Assembly (NCBI GenBank): GCA_018672315.1
Contig: CP076053.1
Location: 310,001 to 374,000 of the forward strand
Direction: 5' to 3'
DNA length: 64,000 nucleotides
Source of the DNA: Nocardioidaceae bacterium
Lineage (GTDB): Bacteria > Actinomycetota > Actinomycetes > Propionibacteriales > Nocardioidaceae
Shown here: positions 1 through 8,824 of the stretch, one piece after another
Layout of the letters: each line of letters begins with the position of its first letter
How positions within the stretch are numbered: position 1 is the first letter of the stretch
Made by a program: the position numbers and the translations under genes
Notes under the pieces: model-generated
Database searches by the model: none
Seen by the model: only the letters and a program-made list of their open reading frames with translations
Told to the model about the DNA's origin: nothing

Positions 1-20
1 TCGTAGAACATCTGGGCCAC
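1..20 (-). CDS. ilvC: Ketol-acid reductoisomerase, N-terminal fragment (cut by window edge)
   Basis: Only the first six complete codons and part of a seventh are visible, reading V(M)AQMFYD on the minus strand from a GTG at position 20. A GGAG ribosome-binding sequence lies just upstream. The MFYD start is typical of ketol-acid reductoisomerase, which performs the second step of valine, leucine and isoleucine synthesis with NADPH. The position 92 bases downstream of ilvN matches the common ilvB-ilvN-ilvC order. The identification rests on seven residues plus context. Confidence 0.75.
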
Positions 21-112
21 GGGGGCGCTCCTTCGGTGGTGCTGCTCGGTTTGCTGGACAGGGCTGGTGAGGGCCCGTCGGGACTGGTCGGGGCTCGGGG
101 GGATTGTGCCGG

Positions 113-742
113 TCAGCCCGTGATGGCCTGGCGCGGGGTCTCGGGGGTCTCCCCCGGCGGGGGCAGCGTCGGGTCGCCGCTGCGGGGCGGCTGGGGCATC
201 TCGCCGCCGATCGGTAAGGGGACCGCCACGGGGGTCGTGCGCGCGCTGCGCTCGGAGATCGACCGGGTGCCGCGCCCGATGGCGACCATGCCGGACTGAA
301 CCTGCTCACGGATGCCGAAGGGGCTCATCACCGCCATGAAGTCGGCGAGCTTGCCGGCGTTGCCGGTGACCATCACGGTCACGGCGTCCGGGGCGACGTC
401 GACGACCTTGGCGCGGAAGAGCTGCACGGCGTCGAGCACCTGGCTGCGCGTGGCGAGGTCGGCGCGCACCTTGACCATCAGCAGCTCACGGTTCACCGAG
501 CCGCCGGACTCGAGCTCGACGATCTTGATGACCTCGACGAGCTTGTTGAGCTGCTTGGTGACCTGCTCCAGCGGCACCGACTCGACGTCCACCACGATCG
601 TCATGCGGGAGACGTCGGCGTGCTCGGTCGGTCCGACCGCGAGGGAGTCGATGTTGAAGCCGCGCCGGCTGAAGAGCCCGGCCACACGGGCCAGGACGCC
701 GGGCTTGTCCTCGACCAGCACCGAGAGGGTGTGCTTGCTCAT
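113..742 (-). CDS. ilvN: Acetolactate synthase small (regulatory) subunit
   Basis: Regulatory subunit of acetohydroxyacid synthase, which binds valine and activates the IlvB catalytic subunit. The 209-residue protein begins with an ACT domain (about residues 4-75, with the EDKPGVLARVAGLFSRRG signature) followed by the C-terminal small-subunit domain to about residue 163. The normal family end (IREQVQSGMVAIGRG) is followed by some 45 extra Ser/Thr/Pro-rich residues, which is unusual since most family members stop near 165-175. The ATG shares one base with the ilvB stop codon (TGATG), so translation is probably coupled. Confidence 0.95.
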   Translation of the reverse strand: MSKHTLSVLVEDKPGVLARVAGLFSRRGFNIDSLAVGPTEHADVSRMTIVVDVESVPLEQVTKQLNKLVEVIKIVELESGGSVNRELLMVKVRADLATRSQVLDAVQLFRAKVVDVAPDAVTVMVTGNAGKLADFMAVMSPFGIREQVQSGMVAIGRGTRSISERSARTTPVAVPLPIGGEMPQPPRSGDPTLPPPGETPETPRQAITG

Positions 743-2505
743 CAGAGGTCGTCCTCGTCGTAGTCGGGCGCGAGGTCACGCGCGAACTGGATGTCGTCGT
801 TGGACGAGCCGGCGGCGACCATCGGCCACACCATGGCGTCGCGGTGCACCCGGAAGTCCACCACGACCGGCACGTCGTCGATCTCCATGGCCTTCTCGAT
901 CGTCGCGTCGACCTCGTCCGGCGTCTCGCACGACAGGCCCACCGCACCGTACGCGTCGGCCATCTTCACGAAGTCCGGCACCCGCTTGGACTGCAGGTCG
1001 GTGTTGGAGTAGCGCTGGTTGTAGAACAGCGTCTGCCACTGGCGCACCATGCCGAGCGACTCGTTGTTGATGATGGCGACCTTGATCGGGATGCCCTCGA
1101 GCGTGCAGGTGGCGAGCTCCTGGTTGGTCATCTGGAAGCACCCGTCACCGTCGATGGCCCACACGGTCGCGTCGGGGCGGCCCACCTTCGCGCCCATCGC
1201 CGCGGGCACCGAGTAGCCCATGGTGCCGAGACCGCCCGAGTTGAGCCAGGTGCGCGGGTTCTCGTAGGAGATGAACTGCGCCGCCCACATCTGGTGCTGG
1301 CCCACACCGGAGCTGAAGACCGTCTCGGGGCCGGAGATCTCGCCGAGCCGCTCGATGACGTACTGCGGCGAGAGGGACCCGTCGGCAGGGGTGTCGTAGC
1401 CCAGCGGGTACTTGGAGCGGATGCCGGCCAGGAACTCCACCCAGCCCTCGTAGTCGCCGGTGTGACCGGCGTCGGCCTCGGCGCGCAGCGACGCCACCAG
1501 ATCGGCGATCACCTCGCGGCAGTCGCCCACGATCGGCACGTCGGCGACCCGGTTCTTGCCGATCTCGGCGGGGTCGATGTCGGCGTGGATCACCTTCGCG
1601 CCCGGGGCGAAGGAGTCGAGGTTGCCGGTGACGCGGTCGTCGAACCGCGCGCCCAGGCTGATGATCAGGTCGGACTTCTGCAGGCCCGCCACCGCGGCCA
1701 CGGTGCCGTGCATGCCGGGCATGCCCAGGTGGGCGGGGTGGGAGTCGGGGAACGCCCCGCGAGCCATCAGGGTGGTCACCACCGGCATGCCGGTCAGGTC
1801 GGCCAGCTCGCGCAGCTCACGGTGCGCGGCGGCGCGGATGGTGCCGCCGCCGACGTACAGGACGGGCTTGCGGGCCTCCAGGATCAGGCGCGTCGCCTCG
1901 CGCACCTGCTTGGCGTGAGGCTTGGTGACGGGACGGTAGCCCGGCAGGAGGAGCTCCGTGGGCCAGCGGAACGTCGACTCCGCCTGCAGCGCGGACTTCG
2001 CGATGTCCACCAGCACCGGACCGGGACGGCCGGTGGAGGCGATGTAGAAGGCCTCGGCGATGCGCTGCGGGATCTCGGCCGGGTCGGTGACCAGGAAGTT
2101 GTGCTTGGTGATCGGCATGGTGATGCCGCGGATGTCGGCCTCCTGGAAGGCGTCGGTGCCGATCATCGAGGCGCCGACCTGCCCGGTCACCGCCACCATC
2201 GGCACCGAGTCCATGTGCGCGTCGGCCAGCGGCGTGACCAGGTTCGTCGCGCCCGGCCCGGAGGTCGCCATGCAGACGCCGACCTTGCCGGTGGCGGCGG
2301 CGTACCCCTGGGCGGCGTGGCCGGCGCCCTGCTCGTGGCGCACGAGGATGTGCCGCAGGCGCTGGGAGTCGTAGAGCGGGTCGTACGCCGGGAGGATCGC
2401 CCCGCCGGGGATGCCGAAGACGTGCTCGGCGCCGACGGACTCCAGCGACCTGACGAGGCTCTGGGCACCGGTGACGGTCTCGGCGACCTGCTGCTGCTCG
2501 CTCAT
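742..2505 (-). CDS. ilvB: Acetolactate synthase large (catalytic) subunit
   Basis: Thiamine-diphosphate enzyme that condenses two pyruvates, or pyruvate with 2-oxobutyrate, in the first common step of branched-chain amino acid synthesis. The 587-residue product has the usual three domains: N-terminal TPP-binding with the catalytic glutamate in RHEQG (about E58), a central FAD-type domain, and the C-terminal TPP motif GDG (453-455) ending at N461. The start at MSEQQQ (ATG 2505) is preferred over an upstream in-frame TTG because AGGAAG precedes it and because the longer reading would run through the leader terminator. Transcription is probably controlled by attenuation in the leader at 2561-2691. 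Confidence 0.97.
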   Translation of the reverse strand: MSEQQQVAETVTGAQSLVRSLESVGAEHVFGIPGGAILPAYDPLYDSQRLRHILVRHEQGAGHAAQGYAAATGKVGVCMATSGPGATNLVTPLADAHMDSVPMVAVTGQVGASMIGTDAFQEADIRGITMPITKHNFLVTDPAEIPQRIAEAFYIASTGRPGPVLVDIAKSALQAESTFRWPTELLLPGYRPVTKPHAKQVREATRLILEARKPVLYVGGGTIRAAAHRELRELADLTGMPVVTTLMARGAFPDSHPAHLGMPGMHGTVAAVAGLQKSDLIISLGARFDDRVTGNLDSFAPGAKVIHADIDPAEIGKNRVADVPIVGDCREVIADLVASLRAEADAGHTGDYEGWVEFLAGIRSKYPLGYDTPADGSLSPQYVIERLGEISGPETVFSSGVGQHQMWAAQFISYENPRTWLNSGGLGTMGYSVPAAMGAKVGRPDATVWAIDGDGCFQMTNQELATCTLEGIPIKVAIINNESLGMVRQWQTLFYNQRYSNTDLQSKRVPDFVKMADAYGAVGLSCETPDEVDATIEKAMEIDDVPVVVDFRVHRDAMVWPMVAAGSSNDDIQFARDLAPDYDEDDL

Positions 2506-2560
2506 CTGCCTGCTTCCTGGGTGCGGTCTGGTGAGGACTGGTGGGTCTGTTGTGGCCAAC

Positions 2561-2592
2561 AAAAAACCCCTCGGCCCGAGGCAGGCGAGGGG
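2561..2592 (-). terminator. ilvB leader attenuator (intrinsic terminator)
   Basis: On the minus strand CCCCTCG (2592-2586) pairs with CGAGGGG (2573-2567) and is followed immediately by six T residues (2566-2561). This is a classic Rho-independent terminator placed between a tiny Ile/Leu/Val-rich reading frame and ilvB, which is the arrangement of amino-acid attenuation. An inner palindrome, CTCGGGCCGAG, could form an alternative structure. Confidence 0.85.
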
Positions 2593-2614
2593 TGACGCGA
2601 AGGGAACCTTTCGG

Positions 2615-2656
2615 TCAGCCCGCGCGTCCGATGCGTACGACAAGCGTGATAGCCAC
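2615..2656 (-). CDS. ilvB leader peptide (attenuation control)
   Basis: A 13-codon frame starting with GTG at 2656 reads [13 protein letters not shown] and stops at 2615, 22 bases before the attenuator stem. Five of its residues are Ile, Leu or Val, so shortage of charged branched-chain tRNA would stall the ribosome and prevent the terminator forming. A promoter-like pair (2663-2691) would place the transcription start at or next to this GTG, suggesting leaderless translation. In-frame alternatives are GTG 2662 (15 residues) and ATG 2716 (33 residues), the latter only four bases from the preceding gene's stop. Confidence 0.75.
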   Translation of the reverse strand: MAITLVVRIGRAG

Positions 2657-2662
2657 GGTCAC

Positions 2663-2691
2663 ATCATGCCGGTGCGTACGCCGTGACTCAA
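2663..2691 (-). promoter_or_regulatory. Predicted sigma-70-type promoter of the ilvB leader
   Basis: TTGAGT (2691-2686) and CATGAT (2668-2663) are separated by exactly 17 bases on the minus strand. The expected start point, about seven bases after the -10 element, falls on the GTG of the leader peptide. This is a motif match only; no transcript data were available. Confidence 0.6.
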
Positions 2692-2720
2692 CCGGCTGTG
2701 ACACCGGTCTCGTCATGTGG

Positions 2721-3029
2721 TCACTCCGCTCTGTCGCCGAGCTCCTGCTCGTCCGCGATCTCGCTGATGCGACGGGCCAGCGTGGTGTCGCGCTCGGAGA
2801 CGCCGCCGACGTCGTGGCTGGTGAGCCGGATCGTGACCTCGCCGTAGCGCAGGTCGATGTCGGGGTGGTGGTTCATCGCGTCGGCGGCCGCGGCGACCTG
2901 CAGCGCGAAGCGTGCGCCGGCGGAGAAGCCCTCGGGCTCGAAGGCGCCGAGGAGGTGGTCGTCCTTCCAGGTCCAGTCGGCCAGCTCGGCGTCGTCGAAG
3001 GTGCTCTGGGAGATGGTGCCGTCGGCCAT
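2721..3029 (-). CDS. 4a-hydroxytetrahydrobiopterin dehydratase (PCD/DCoH family)
   Basis: Small pterin-4a-carbinolamine dehydratase, which recycles oxidised tetrahydropterin cofactor by dehydration. The 102-residue protein spans the whole single-domain family, with the recognisable core MNHHPDIDLRYGEVTIRLTSHDVGG at about residues 62-86, including the catalytic His-His-Pro stretch. ATG 3029 was chosen because AGGAG lies 8 bases upstream; an upstream in-frame start would add 15 residues not expected for the family. No aromatic amino acid hydroxylase is visible nearby, so the physiological partner is unknown. It ends just before the ilvB leader. Confidence 0.9.
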   Translation of the reverse strand: MADGTISQSTFDDAELADWTWKDDHLLGAFEPEGFSAGARFALQVAAAADAMNHHPDIDLRYGEVTIRLTSHDVGGVSERDTTLARRISEIADEQELGDRAE

Positions 3030-3157
3030 GAGGGACTCCTGTGTCGCGATCTGGTGGCGGGATCCGTACGCCACCCTCCTGCCCGGCCGTGGCCCGATGC
3101 ACTCCCGCGACCGGTGACGTCCGGGTCCGACGGGGATCAGGGCAGGTCAGGGCACGG

Positions 3158-3934
3158 TCAGGGCAGGACGACGACCGTCGTGGTCGCGCGTGCGGTGAAG
3201 TCCCAGACGCGCTGCATCGTGCGACGGTCCAGGCGGATGCAGCCCTCGGAGGCGTCCATGTCGGTGCCGAGCCACCAGTCGGGGTGGATCTGCTTGCCCG
3301 TGGACTGCCAGATCGGGATGCGGTGGAACCCGATGCCGCACGGCGCGAAGCGCACGAAGCCGTAGAGCCACTCGCGGTAGGTGAGGTCCTGGTTGCGCCA
3401 GATGCGCGCGGCGCGGCCGCAGTAGGAGCCCGTACGCCACGTGCCGGGGCTGAGCACGTCGGGGTTGTCCACGACCGGTGCCCGGTGGAAGGCGTTGCCG
3501 TCGCGGCCGACCATCCACAGGAAGTTCTGGGTCTGGCTGACCACGATGCGCCGGCCCTGTCCGGAGCGCGCCGGGACCGGACGGTCCAGGCAGTCCGCGG
3601 CGCCGGGCGCGCGCAGCGCCTGCCGGGTGGCGGGGTTCAGCCGTCCGCTCTGTTTCAGGCCGGAGGCGGACTGGAAGCGGGTGACCGCGGCGCGGGTGCG
3701 CTCGTCGACGGTGCCGTCGGCGCGGCCGGGGGCGCACTGCAGGCTGCGCAGCTGCCGCTCGGCCCGCACGGCGTACGGGGCCTGGCTCGACCCGGTGGTC
3801 GACTCACCCGCGCGGCGCTCGTGCGCAGCCTGCGCGACGGCCGCACCGACGGACGGCGCCGCCGGGGACAGGGACAGCGCCACGACACCCGCCACGAGGG
3901 CGGCGCGGCATCGGACGAGTCGGGGCGTACGCAC
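3158..3934 (-). CDS. Secreted L,D-transpeptidase with peptidoglycan-binding domain
   Basis: Predicted cell-wall enzyme that forms or modifies L,D cross-links in peptidoglycan. After a signal peptide (RAALVAGVVALSLSPAAPSVGAAVAQA) comes a peptidoglycan-binding helical repeat (ADGTVDERTRAAVTRFQSASGL) and then a YkuD-type catalytic domain. The active-site motif reads SEGCIRLD, where the Cys is the nucleophile, with an upstream His in GIGFHRIP. The usual SHGC is SEGC here, a modest variation. GTG 3934 gives VRTPRLVRC and a normal signal peptide; an upstream in-frame start at 3970 would add 12 residues. Confidence 0.85.
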   Translation of the reverse strand: MRTPRLVRCRAALVAGVVALSLSPAAPSVGAAVAQAAHERRAGESTTGSSQAPYAVRAERQLRSLQCAPGRADGTVDERTRAAVTRFQSASGLKQSGRLNPATRQALRAPGAADCLDRPVPARSGQGRRIVVSQTQNFLWMVGRDGNAFHRAPVVDNPDVLSPGTWRTGSYCGRAARIWRNQDLTYREWLYGFVRFAPCGIGFHRIPIWQSTGKQIHPDWWLGTDMDASEGCIRLDRRTMQRVWDFTARATTTVVVLP

Positions 3935-3966
3935 CCCAGCAGTATCCCCCGCCCCGCCCGCGGGAG

Positions 3967-4992
3967 TCACTGGAAGCTGACGAACCGGACGCGCGGACGC
4001 AGTGCACGCACCTGCGCGGCGCTCATGAGGTCGACGTCCTCGTCGTAGAAGAGCTTGAAGCCCATGCGGAACGTGCCCGGCCGGGCGACCGTGCGGTAGG
4101 TGTCGATCTTCTGTCCGGGAGGCCCGAACCCGTCGACGTGCTGGACCATCGCAAGCCGGCGGCGCTTCTCGACCCCCTCGATGCCGGTGACCATGTCGGT
4201 GCGGAACTGGTGCAGCACGAACAGCTTCTGCGGCAGGCGCCGTCGTGTGGTCAGGTCCGCCAGCCAGCGGCTCACGCGGTTGACCTCCGCCGCGTCGACC
4301 TGACCGATCACCTCACCAGGGCGTTCGGTGGGCGCCGTGCGCCACTCCGGGTCGAGCGCGAGCCCGACGTGCGGTTGACGCAGGGCCCACCGCCAGCGCT
4401 TCGCGACAGGCAGGAAGGCGCTGCGTCCCGGCTGCAGGTCCAGCAGCAGGCGGATGCCGAGCTCGCGCGCCGCCTCGACGTAGCGCTCGACCTCCGCCCG
4501 GGGGATGTCGTGGCTGAAGTCGCCGTCGGCGCCGGGGACCGGGTCGGCGACCGTGACGATCAGCTCGAAGACGAGGTCGACGTCGCTGCCGGGCCGGGCG
4601 AAGGGAGCGGCGGCCTCGGCGAGCCGGGCGTACGCGTCCTGCGGCGACGCCTCCCCCAGGACACCCATCGAGGCGGTCTGCGCCGTGCCGTAGTACGCCA
4701 CGAGGAACCGCCGGTCCGCGAAGACCGGGCGCAGGGGTGCGGGGCGTTGCAGCTCCTGCCCGGGCACGATCTCGAGCGGCTCGGAGGTGCCGGACTGCCC
4801 CGTGGTCGAGGTCGCGGTCGGTGGCGCGACGGGCGCCGCGTCGTCTCGGCCAGGCCCCGGCCCGTCGCTGCAGGCGGCCAGCGGCACGAGCAGCGACGCC
4901 GCGGTCGCGGACGCGAGCAACCTGCGTACGCGTCCGAGCACGCGCCCCAGTATCCGCACCCGGGTCAATCGCCGGGCGATACTGAGCCGCAT
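3967..4992 (-). CDS. Uncharacterised lipoprotein
   Basis: No family is recognised with certainty. The N-terminus has a basic stretch, a hydrophobic core and a lipobox (VPLAAC), so export and lipid anchoring are likely. The mature part has an Ala/Pro/Thr linker and then a domain with alternating hydrophobic strands (FLVAYYGTAQ, VDLVFELIVTVAD, GIRLLLDLQPG, VGLALDPEW) that suggests a TIM-barrel-like fold. The longest start, ATG 4992, overlaps the ATG of the divergent gene at 4991; in-frame GTG codons at 4959 and 4941 are plausible alternatives that would leave room for promoters. The 3' end lies just before the transpeptidase gene on the same strand. Confidence 0.7.
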   Translation of the reverse strand: MRLSIARRLTRVRILGRVLGRVRRLLASATAASLLVPLAACSDGPGPGRDDAAPVAPPTATSTTGQSGTSEPLEIVPGQELQRPAPLRPVFADRRFLVAYYGTAQTASMGVLGEASPQDAYARLAEAAAPFARPGSDVDLVFELIVTVADPVPGADGDFSHDIPRAEVERYVEAARELGIRLLLDLQPGRSAFLPVAKRWRWALRQPHVGLALDPEWRTAPTERPGEVIGQVDAAEVNRVSRWLADLTTRRRLPQKLFVLHQFRTDMVTGIEGVEKRRRLAMVQHVDGFGPPGQKIDTYRTVARPGTFRMGFKLFYDEDVDLMSAAQVRALRPRVRFVSFQ

Positions 4993-6571
4993 GTCCGCCT
5001 CCGCGTCACCTCCGCCAGGCATCCGCGACGAGCTGCTCGAGGTGCTTGCCCGACGGGCGCTGACCGAGGACTCGGCGCGTCCCGACGCGGTCGACCGGCT
5101 GCACGCCAAGGGGCTGCGCAGCGCGCGGGAGCAGGTGGCGGCGCTGGTGGACCCGGGCTCCTTCGTCGAGTACGGCCGGTTCGTCACCGCGGCGCAGGAG
5201 ACCCACCGCGGCGAGGACGACCTGCTCGACCGCACCGTCGCCGACGGCATCGTCGGCGGACTGGCGACCGTCGACGGGCGCCAGGTCGGGGTGCTGTCGT
5301 ACGACTACCTCGTGATGGCCGGCACCCAGGGCATGCGCGGCCACGTGAAGACCGACCGGCTGCTCGACGTCATCGAGCGGCTGGAGCTGCCCTGCGTCTT
5401 CTTCGCCGCCGGTGGGGGCGGACGGCCCGGCGACGTCGACATGCCCCTGGTCTCGGCGCTGGACGTGACGACGTTCGCGCGGTGGGCGCGGCTGTCGGGC
5501 CGCGTGCCGCGCGTCGCCGTCGTGGACGGTCCCTGCTTCGCCGGCAACGCGGTGGTCGCGGGGTGCGCCGACCTGGTCGTGGCGACGCCGAACGCGTCCC
5601 TGGGCATGGGCGGGCCCGCGATGATCGCGGGCGGCGGTCTGGGCGAGGTCGCGACCGGGGAGGTGGGGCCCCTGGAGGTGATGACCGCCAACGGCGTCGT
5701 CGACGTGGCGTGCGACCCCGACGACGCCGCGGCCGTCGCCGCCGAGCTGCTGGGCTTGCTCGCGGACCCCGGTGGCGCGTCGTCGGGACCGTGGACGGCC
5801 ACCGACCAGACGGTCCTGCGCGATCTCGTCCCCGAGGGCGAGCGGCTGGCGTACGACCCGCTGCCGATCGTGGAGACGCTGCTCGACGAGGACTCGGTCG
5901 TGGTGCTCCGGCCCGACTTCGCGCCCGAGCTGGTCACGGCGCTGGGTCGGCTGGAGGGTCGCACCGTCGGGGTCCTCGCGACCGACTCCCGCCACACCGC
6001 CGGCGCGATCACCGCCGACGCCGGCGACAAGGGGGCGCGGTTCATGCAGCTGTGCGACGCGTACGGGATCGCGGTGGTCTCGCTCGTCGACACGCCCGGG
6101 ATGATGGTCGGCCCGGACGCCGAGCGCACCGGGCTCGTACGCCACACCTCGCGGTTGCTCGTCGCCGGTGCGCAGCTCACGGTGCCGCTGGTCGGCGTCG
6201 TTCTGCGGCGGGCGTACGGGCTGGGGGCCCAGGCGATGCTCGGCGGCTCGACCCACGAGCCGCTGATGACGCTCGCCTGGCCCGGCGCGCACCTGGGCGC
6301 GATGGGTCTGGAGGGGGCCGTACGCCTCTCCCGTCGCCGTGAGCTCGACGCCCTCGCGCAGGAGCAGGGAGAAAACGCCCGCGAGGCACGCGTCGCGGAG
6401 CTCGTCGCGGAGGCCGAGCACCGCGCGCGGGCGCTCAACGTGGCGCGATACGTCGAGATCGACGACGTCATCGACCCCGCCGAGACCCGTGGCGTCATCG
6501 CCCGACTGCTCGACGCCGCCGCCCGCGACGGCCGTCTGCGGCCCAGCCGCCGCGCGGTGGACACGTGGTGA
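4991..6571 (+). CDS. Biotin-dependent acyl-CoA carboxylase carboxyltransferase subunit
   Basis: The 526-residue product carries the carboxyltransferase halves found in acetyl-, propionyl- and methylcrotonyl-CoA carboxylase beta subunits. The N-terminal half includes LVDPGSFVEYGRF, the central part has the oxyanion region GRVPRVAVVDGPCFAGNAVVAGCADLVVATPNASLGMGGPAMI, and the C-terminal half has DTPGMMVGPDAERTGLVRH and RRAYGLGAQAML. It transfers CO2 from carboxybiotin to an acyl-CoA; the substrate cannot be read from the sequence. No biotin carboxylase or biotin carrier gene is adjacent. A GATACT -10-like box 8 bases upstream of the ATG suggests a leaderless message. The 3' end overlaps the next gene as GTGA. 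Confidence 0.88.
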   Translation: MSASASPPPGIRDELLEVLARRALTEDSARPDAVDRLHAKGLRSAREQVAALVDPGSFVEYGRFVTAAQETHRGEDDLLDRTVADGIVGGLATVDGRQVGVLSYDYLVMAGTQGMRGHVKTDRLLDVIERLELPCVFFAAGGGGRPGDVDMPLVSALDVTTFARWARLSGRVPRVAVVDGPCFAGNAVVAGCADLVVATPNASLGMGGPAMIAGGGLGEVATGEVGPLEVMTANGVVDVACDPDDAAAVAAELLGLLADPGGASSGPWTATDQTVLRDLVPEGERLAYDPLPIVETLLDEDSVVVLRPDFAPELVTALGRLEGRTVGVLATDSRHTAGAITADAGDKGARFMQLCDAYGIAVVSLVDTPGMMVGPDAERTGLVRHTSRLLVAGAQLTVPLVGVVLRRAYGLGAQAMLGGSTHEPLMTLAWPGAHLGAMGLEGAVRLSRRRELDALAQEQGENAREARVAELVAEAEHRARALNVARYVEIDDVIDPAETRGVIARLLDAAARDGRLRPSRRAVDTW

Positions 6572-8808
6572 CGACCGACGCCACGACGGCCGCAACCCGC
6601 CGCGTCCGCACCTTCTGCCGCATCTGCGAGGTGCACTGCGGGCTCGTCGCCGAGGTCGCACCGCCCGAGGCGCCCGGTGGCGCCGAGCATGTCGTCGCGG
6701 TGCACCCCGACCGCGAGCACCCGGTCTCGGAGGGCTACTGCTGCGTGAAGGGCCTCGGCCTGGGTGCGCTGCACCACGACCCGGCACGCCTGGACGTGCC
6801 GCTGAAGCGCGTCGACGGCGAGCTCGTGCCGATCAGCTGGGAGCAGGCCAACGCGGAGATCGGCAGCCGCATCCGCGCGCTCGTCGATGCGCACGGCCCG
6901 CGCTCGATCGCGATGTACCAGGGCAACCCGACGTTCTTCTCCATGTCCGGCACGCTGATGTCGACGGCGTTCCTCGAGGCGCTGGGGTCGCCGAACCTGT
7001 ACGCCTCCCACTCCATCGACGTGAACACCAAGTTCCACGTCTCCACCGCGATGTTCGGCTCCTCCCTGGCGCAGCCGGTGCCGGACCTGACCCGCACCGG
7101 CTTCTTCCTGTGCCTGGGCTCGAACCCGCTGGTGAGCCAGATGTCGGTGATGACGGTGGCCGACGCGGCCGGTGTGCTGGGGTCGGTCGTCGACCGCGGC
7201 GGCCGGGTCGTTGTCGTGGACCCGCGGCGTACGGAGACCGCCAAGCGCGTCGGCGAGCACGTGCCGATCCGCCCGGGCACCGACGCCTACCTGCTGGCGG
7301 CGATCCTGCACACGGTGGTGAGCGATCCCGCCTGCGTCGCCGGGCTCGACCTCGCTCGCGCCCGACGGGTCGCGCGCGGTGTCGACGAGGCCGTCGCCGC
7401 CGTCCGTGACTGGACACCCGAGCGGGCCGCGGCCGTCACCGGGATCGACGCCGACCGCATCCGCGAGCTCGCCCGCGCGTACGCCGCCTCGTCGGTCGCC
7501 GCCGGCGGACCGGGAGCCGCCGCGTACTGCTCGACCGGCGTGAACATGGGTCCCTTCGGCTCGCTGTGCGCCTGGCTCATCCACGTGCTCAACCTGCTGA
7601 CCGGCAACCTCGACGCCGCCGGCGGGCTGCTGGTGCCCCGCGGTGCGTTCGACGCGCTGAAGCTGGCCTCGCTGGCGGGCCTGGGCGGCTTCGACGAGCA
7701 CCGCACCCTGGACGGCCGGTGGCACCGCGTGGCCGGCACCTTCCCGGTCGGCGCGCTCGCCTCACAGATCACCGCCGACCACCCCGAGCGCGTCCGCGCC
7801 CTGGTCGTCACCGCCGGCAACCCCGTGCACTCGGTGCCCGGCGGGGAGCTGACCACGGCACTGCCGCAGCTCGACCTGCTGGTGTGCGTCGACATCTACC
7901 GCAACGAGACGGCCGCGTACGCCGACTACGTGCTGCCCGCGACCGACATGCTGGAGCGGTCGGACTTCCCCGCCTCGCATCAGCCGTTGCAGCTCGTGCC
8001 GCACGCCCAGTGGACCGACCGGGTCGTCGAGCCGCTGGGCGAGCGGCGGACGGAGTGGCGGATCTTCTCCGACCTCGCCCGGGCCAGCGGGGTCGGCGTG
8101 GTCGGCACCACCCCCGTGCACCTGATGGGGCTGCTGGACCGCACGGTCGGACCGGTGCTGCGACGGCTGCACCGCCGTGTGCCCGCGGTGCCCCAGGTGG
8201 GCCCGGAGCTGCTGCTGGCGGCGCTGCTGCGGTGGGGGCGGCGTACGACGCTCGCTCAGCTGCGACGTCGTCCCGAGGGCGTGCTGCTGCCCCCGACCGG
8301 GCCGGGCTCGTTCCTGGGCAGGCGGGTGGCGACGTCCGACGGTCTCGTGGACCTCGCCCCACCCGACCTCCTGGCGGACCTGGACCGGCTCGCGGCGTAC
8401 GAGCCCGCGCTCTCACGCCCCGGCGTGCTCCGCCTCGTGGGACGCCGGGACCGTCGCTCGCACAACTCCTGGATGCACGCCAACCCCCACATCCGGCAGC
8501 CCGACGGCAACCGCGCGCTCATGCACCCCGCGGACGCCTCCTCGCGTGGCATCGACGTCGACGTCGAGGTCGAGGTGCGTGGCGCGGCCGGCTCGGTGCG
8601 GCTCCCGGTGTCGGTGACCGAGGACGTCGCACCCGGCGTCGTGGTGGTCCCCCACGGCTGGGGCCACGCCTCGCACGGTGCCGAGCGGGCCCGGTCCATG
8701 GCGGGGGTCAACGTCAACGAGGCGATCCCCGGCGGCACGCAGCACCTCGAGCCGGTCAGCGGGCAGGCGATCATGCTCGCCCACGAGGTCGACGTGCGCC
8801 CCGCCTGA
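6568..8808 (+). CDS. Molybdopterin-dependent oxidoreductase ([4Fe-4S], bis-MGD type)
   Basis: Member of the DMSO reductase/formate dehydrogenase superfamily. The N-terminus has the iron-sulfur motif CRICEVHC followed later by YCCVKG, then molybdopterin-binding regions (YQGNPTFFSM, FFLCLGSNPLVSQ, VVVVDPRRTETAKR) and a C-terminal dinucleotide-binding domain (RSHNSWMHANPH through VVPHGWGH). There is no Tat signal, so a cytoplasmic location is likely. The substrate cannot be deduced. GTG 6568 overlaps the previous stop as GTGA; GTG 6565 is equally possible and one codon longer. Coupling to a carboxyltransferase is unusual and may mean both act on one acyl or aldehyde pathway. Confidence 0.87.
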   Translation: MTTDATTAATRRVRTFCRICEVHCGLVAEVAPPEAPGGAEHVVAVHPDREHPVSEGYCCVKGLGLGALHHDPARLDVPLKRVDGELVPISWEQANAEIGSRIRALVDAHGPRSIAMYQGNPTFFSMSGTLMSTAFLEALGSPNLYASHSIDVNTKFHVSTAMFGSSLAQPVPDLTRTGFFLCLGSNPLVSQMSVMTVADAAGVLGSVVDRGGRVVVVDPRRTETAKRVGEHVPIRPGTDAYLLAAILHTVVSDPACVAGLDLARARRVARGVDEAVAAVRDWTPERAAAVTGIDADRIRELARAYAASSVAAGGPGAAAYCSTGVNMGPFGSLCAWLIHVLNLLTGNLDAAGGLLVPRGAFDALKLASLAGLGGFDEHRTLDGRWHRVAGTFPVGALASQITADHPERVRALVVTAGNPVHSVPGGELTTALPQLDLLVCVDIYRNETAAYADYVLPATDMLERSDFPASHQPLQLVPHAQWTDRVVEPLGERRTEWRIFSDLARASGVGVVGTTPVHLMGLLDRTVGPVLRRLHRRVPAVPQVGPELLLAALLRWGRRTTLAQLRRRPEGVLLPPTGPGSFLGRRVATSDGLVDLAPPDLLADLDRLAAYEPALSRPGVLRLVGRRDRRSHNSWMHANPHIRQPDGNRALMHPADASSRGIDVDVEVEVRGAAGSVRLPVSVTEDVAPGVVVVPHGWGHASHGAERARSMAGVNVNEAIPGGTQHLEPVSGQAIMLAHEVDVRPA

Positions 8809-8824
8809 CTCACGGTCGGTCCAA

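Noticed and set aside
844-2595. A 583-residue open frame on the plus strand across ilvB
   Set aside because: It is antisense to a certain acetolactate synthase gene and has no recognisable domain.
2506-2643. Longer ilvB start at TTG 2643
   Set aside because: It would translate through the attenuator hairpin and add residues absent from the family.
4138-6342. Long plus-strand frame overlapping the lipoprotein and carboxyltransferase
   Set aside because: The product is Arg/Gly/Ala-rich without motifs, while overlapping frames encode recognisable proteins.
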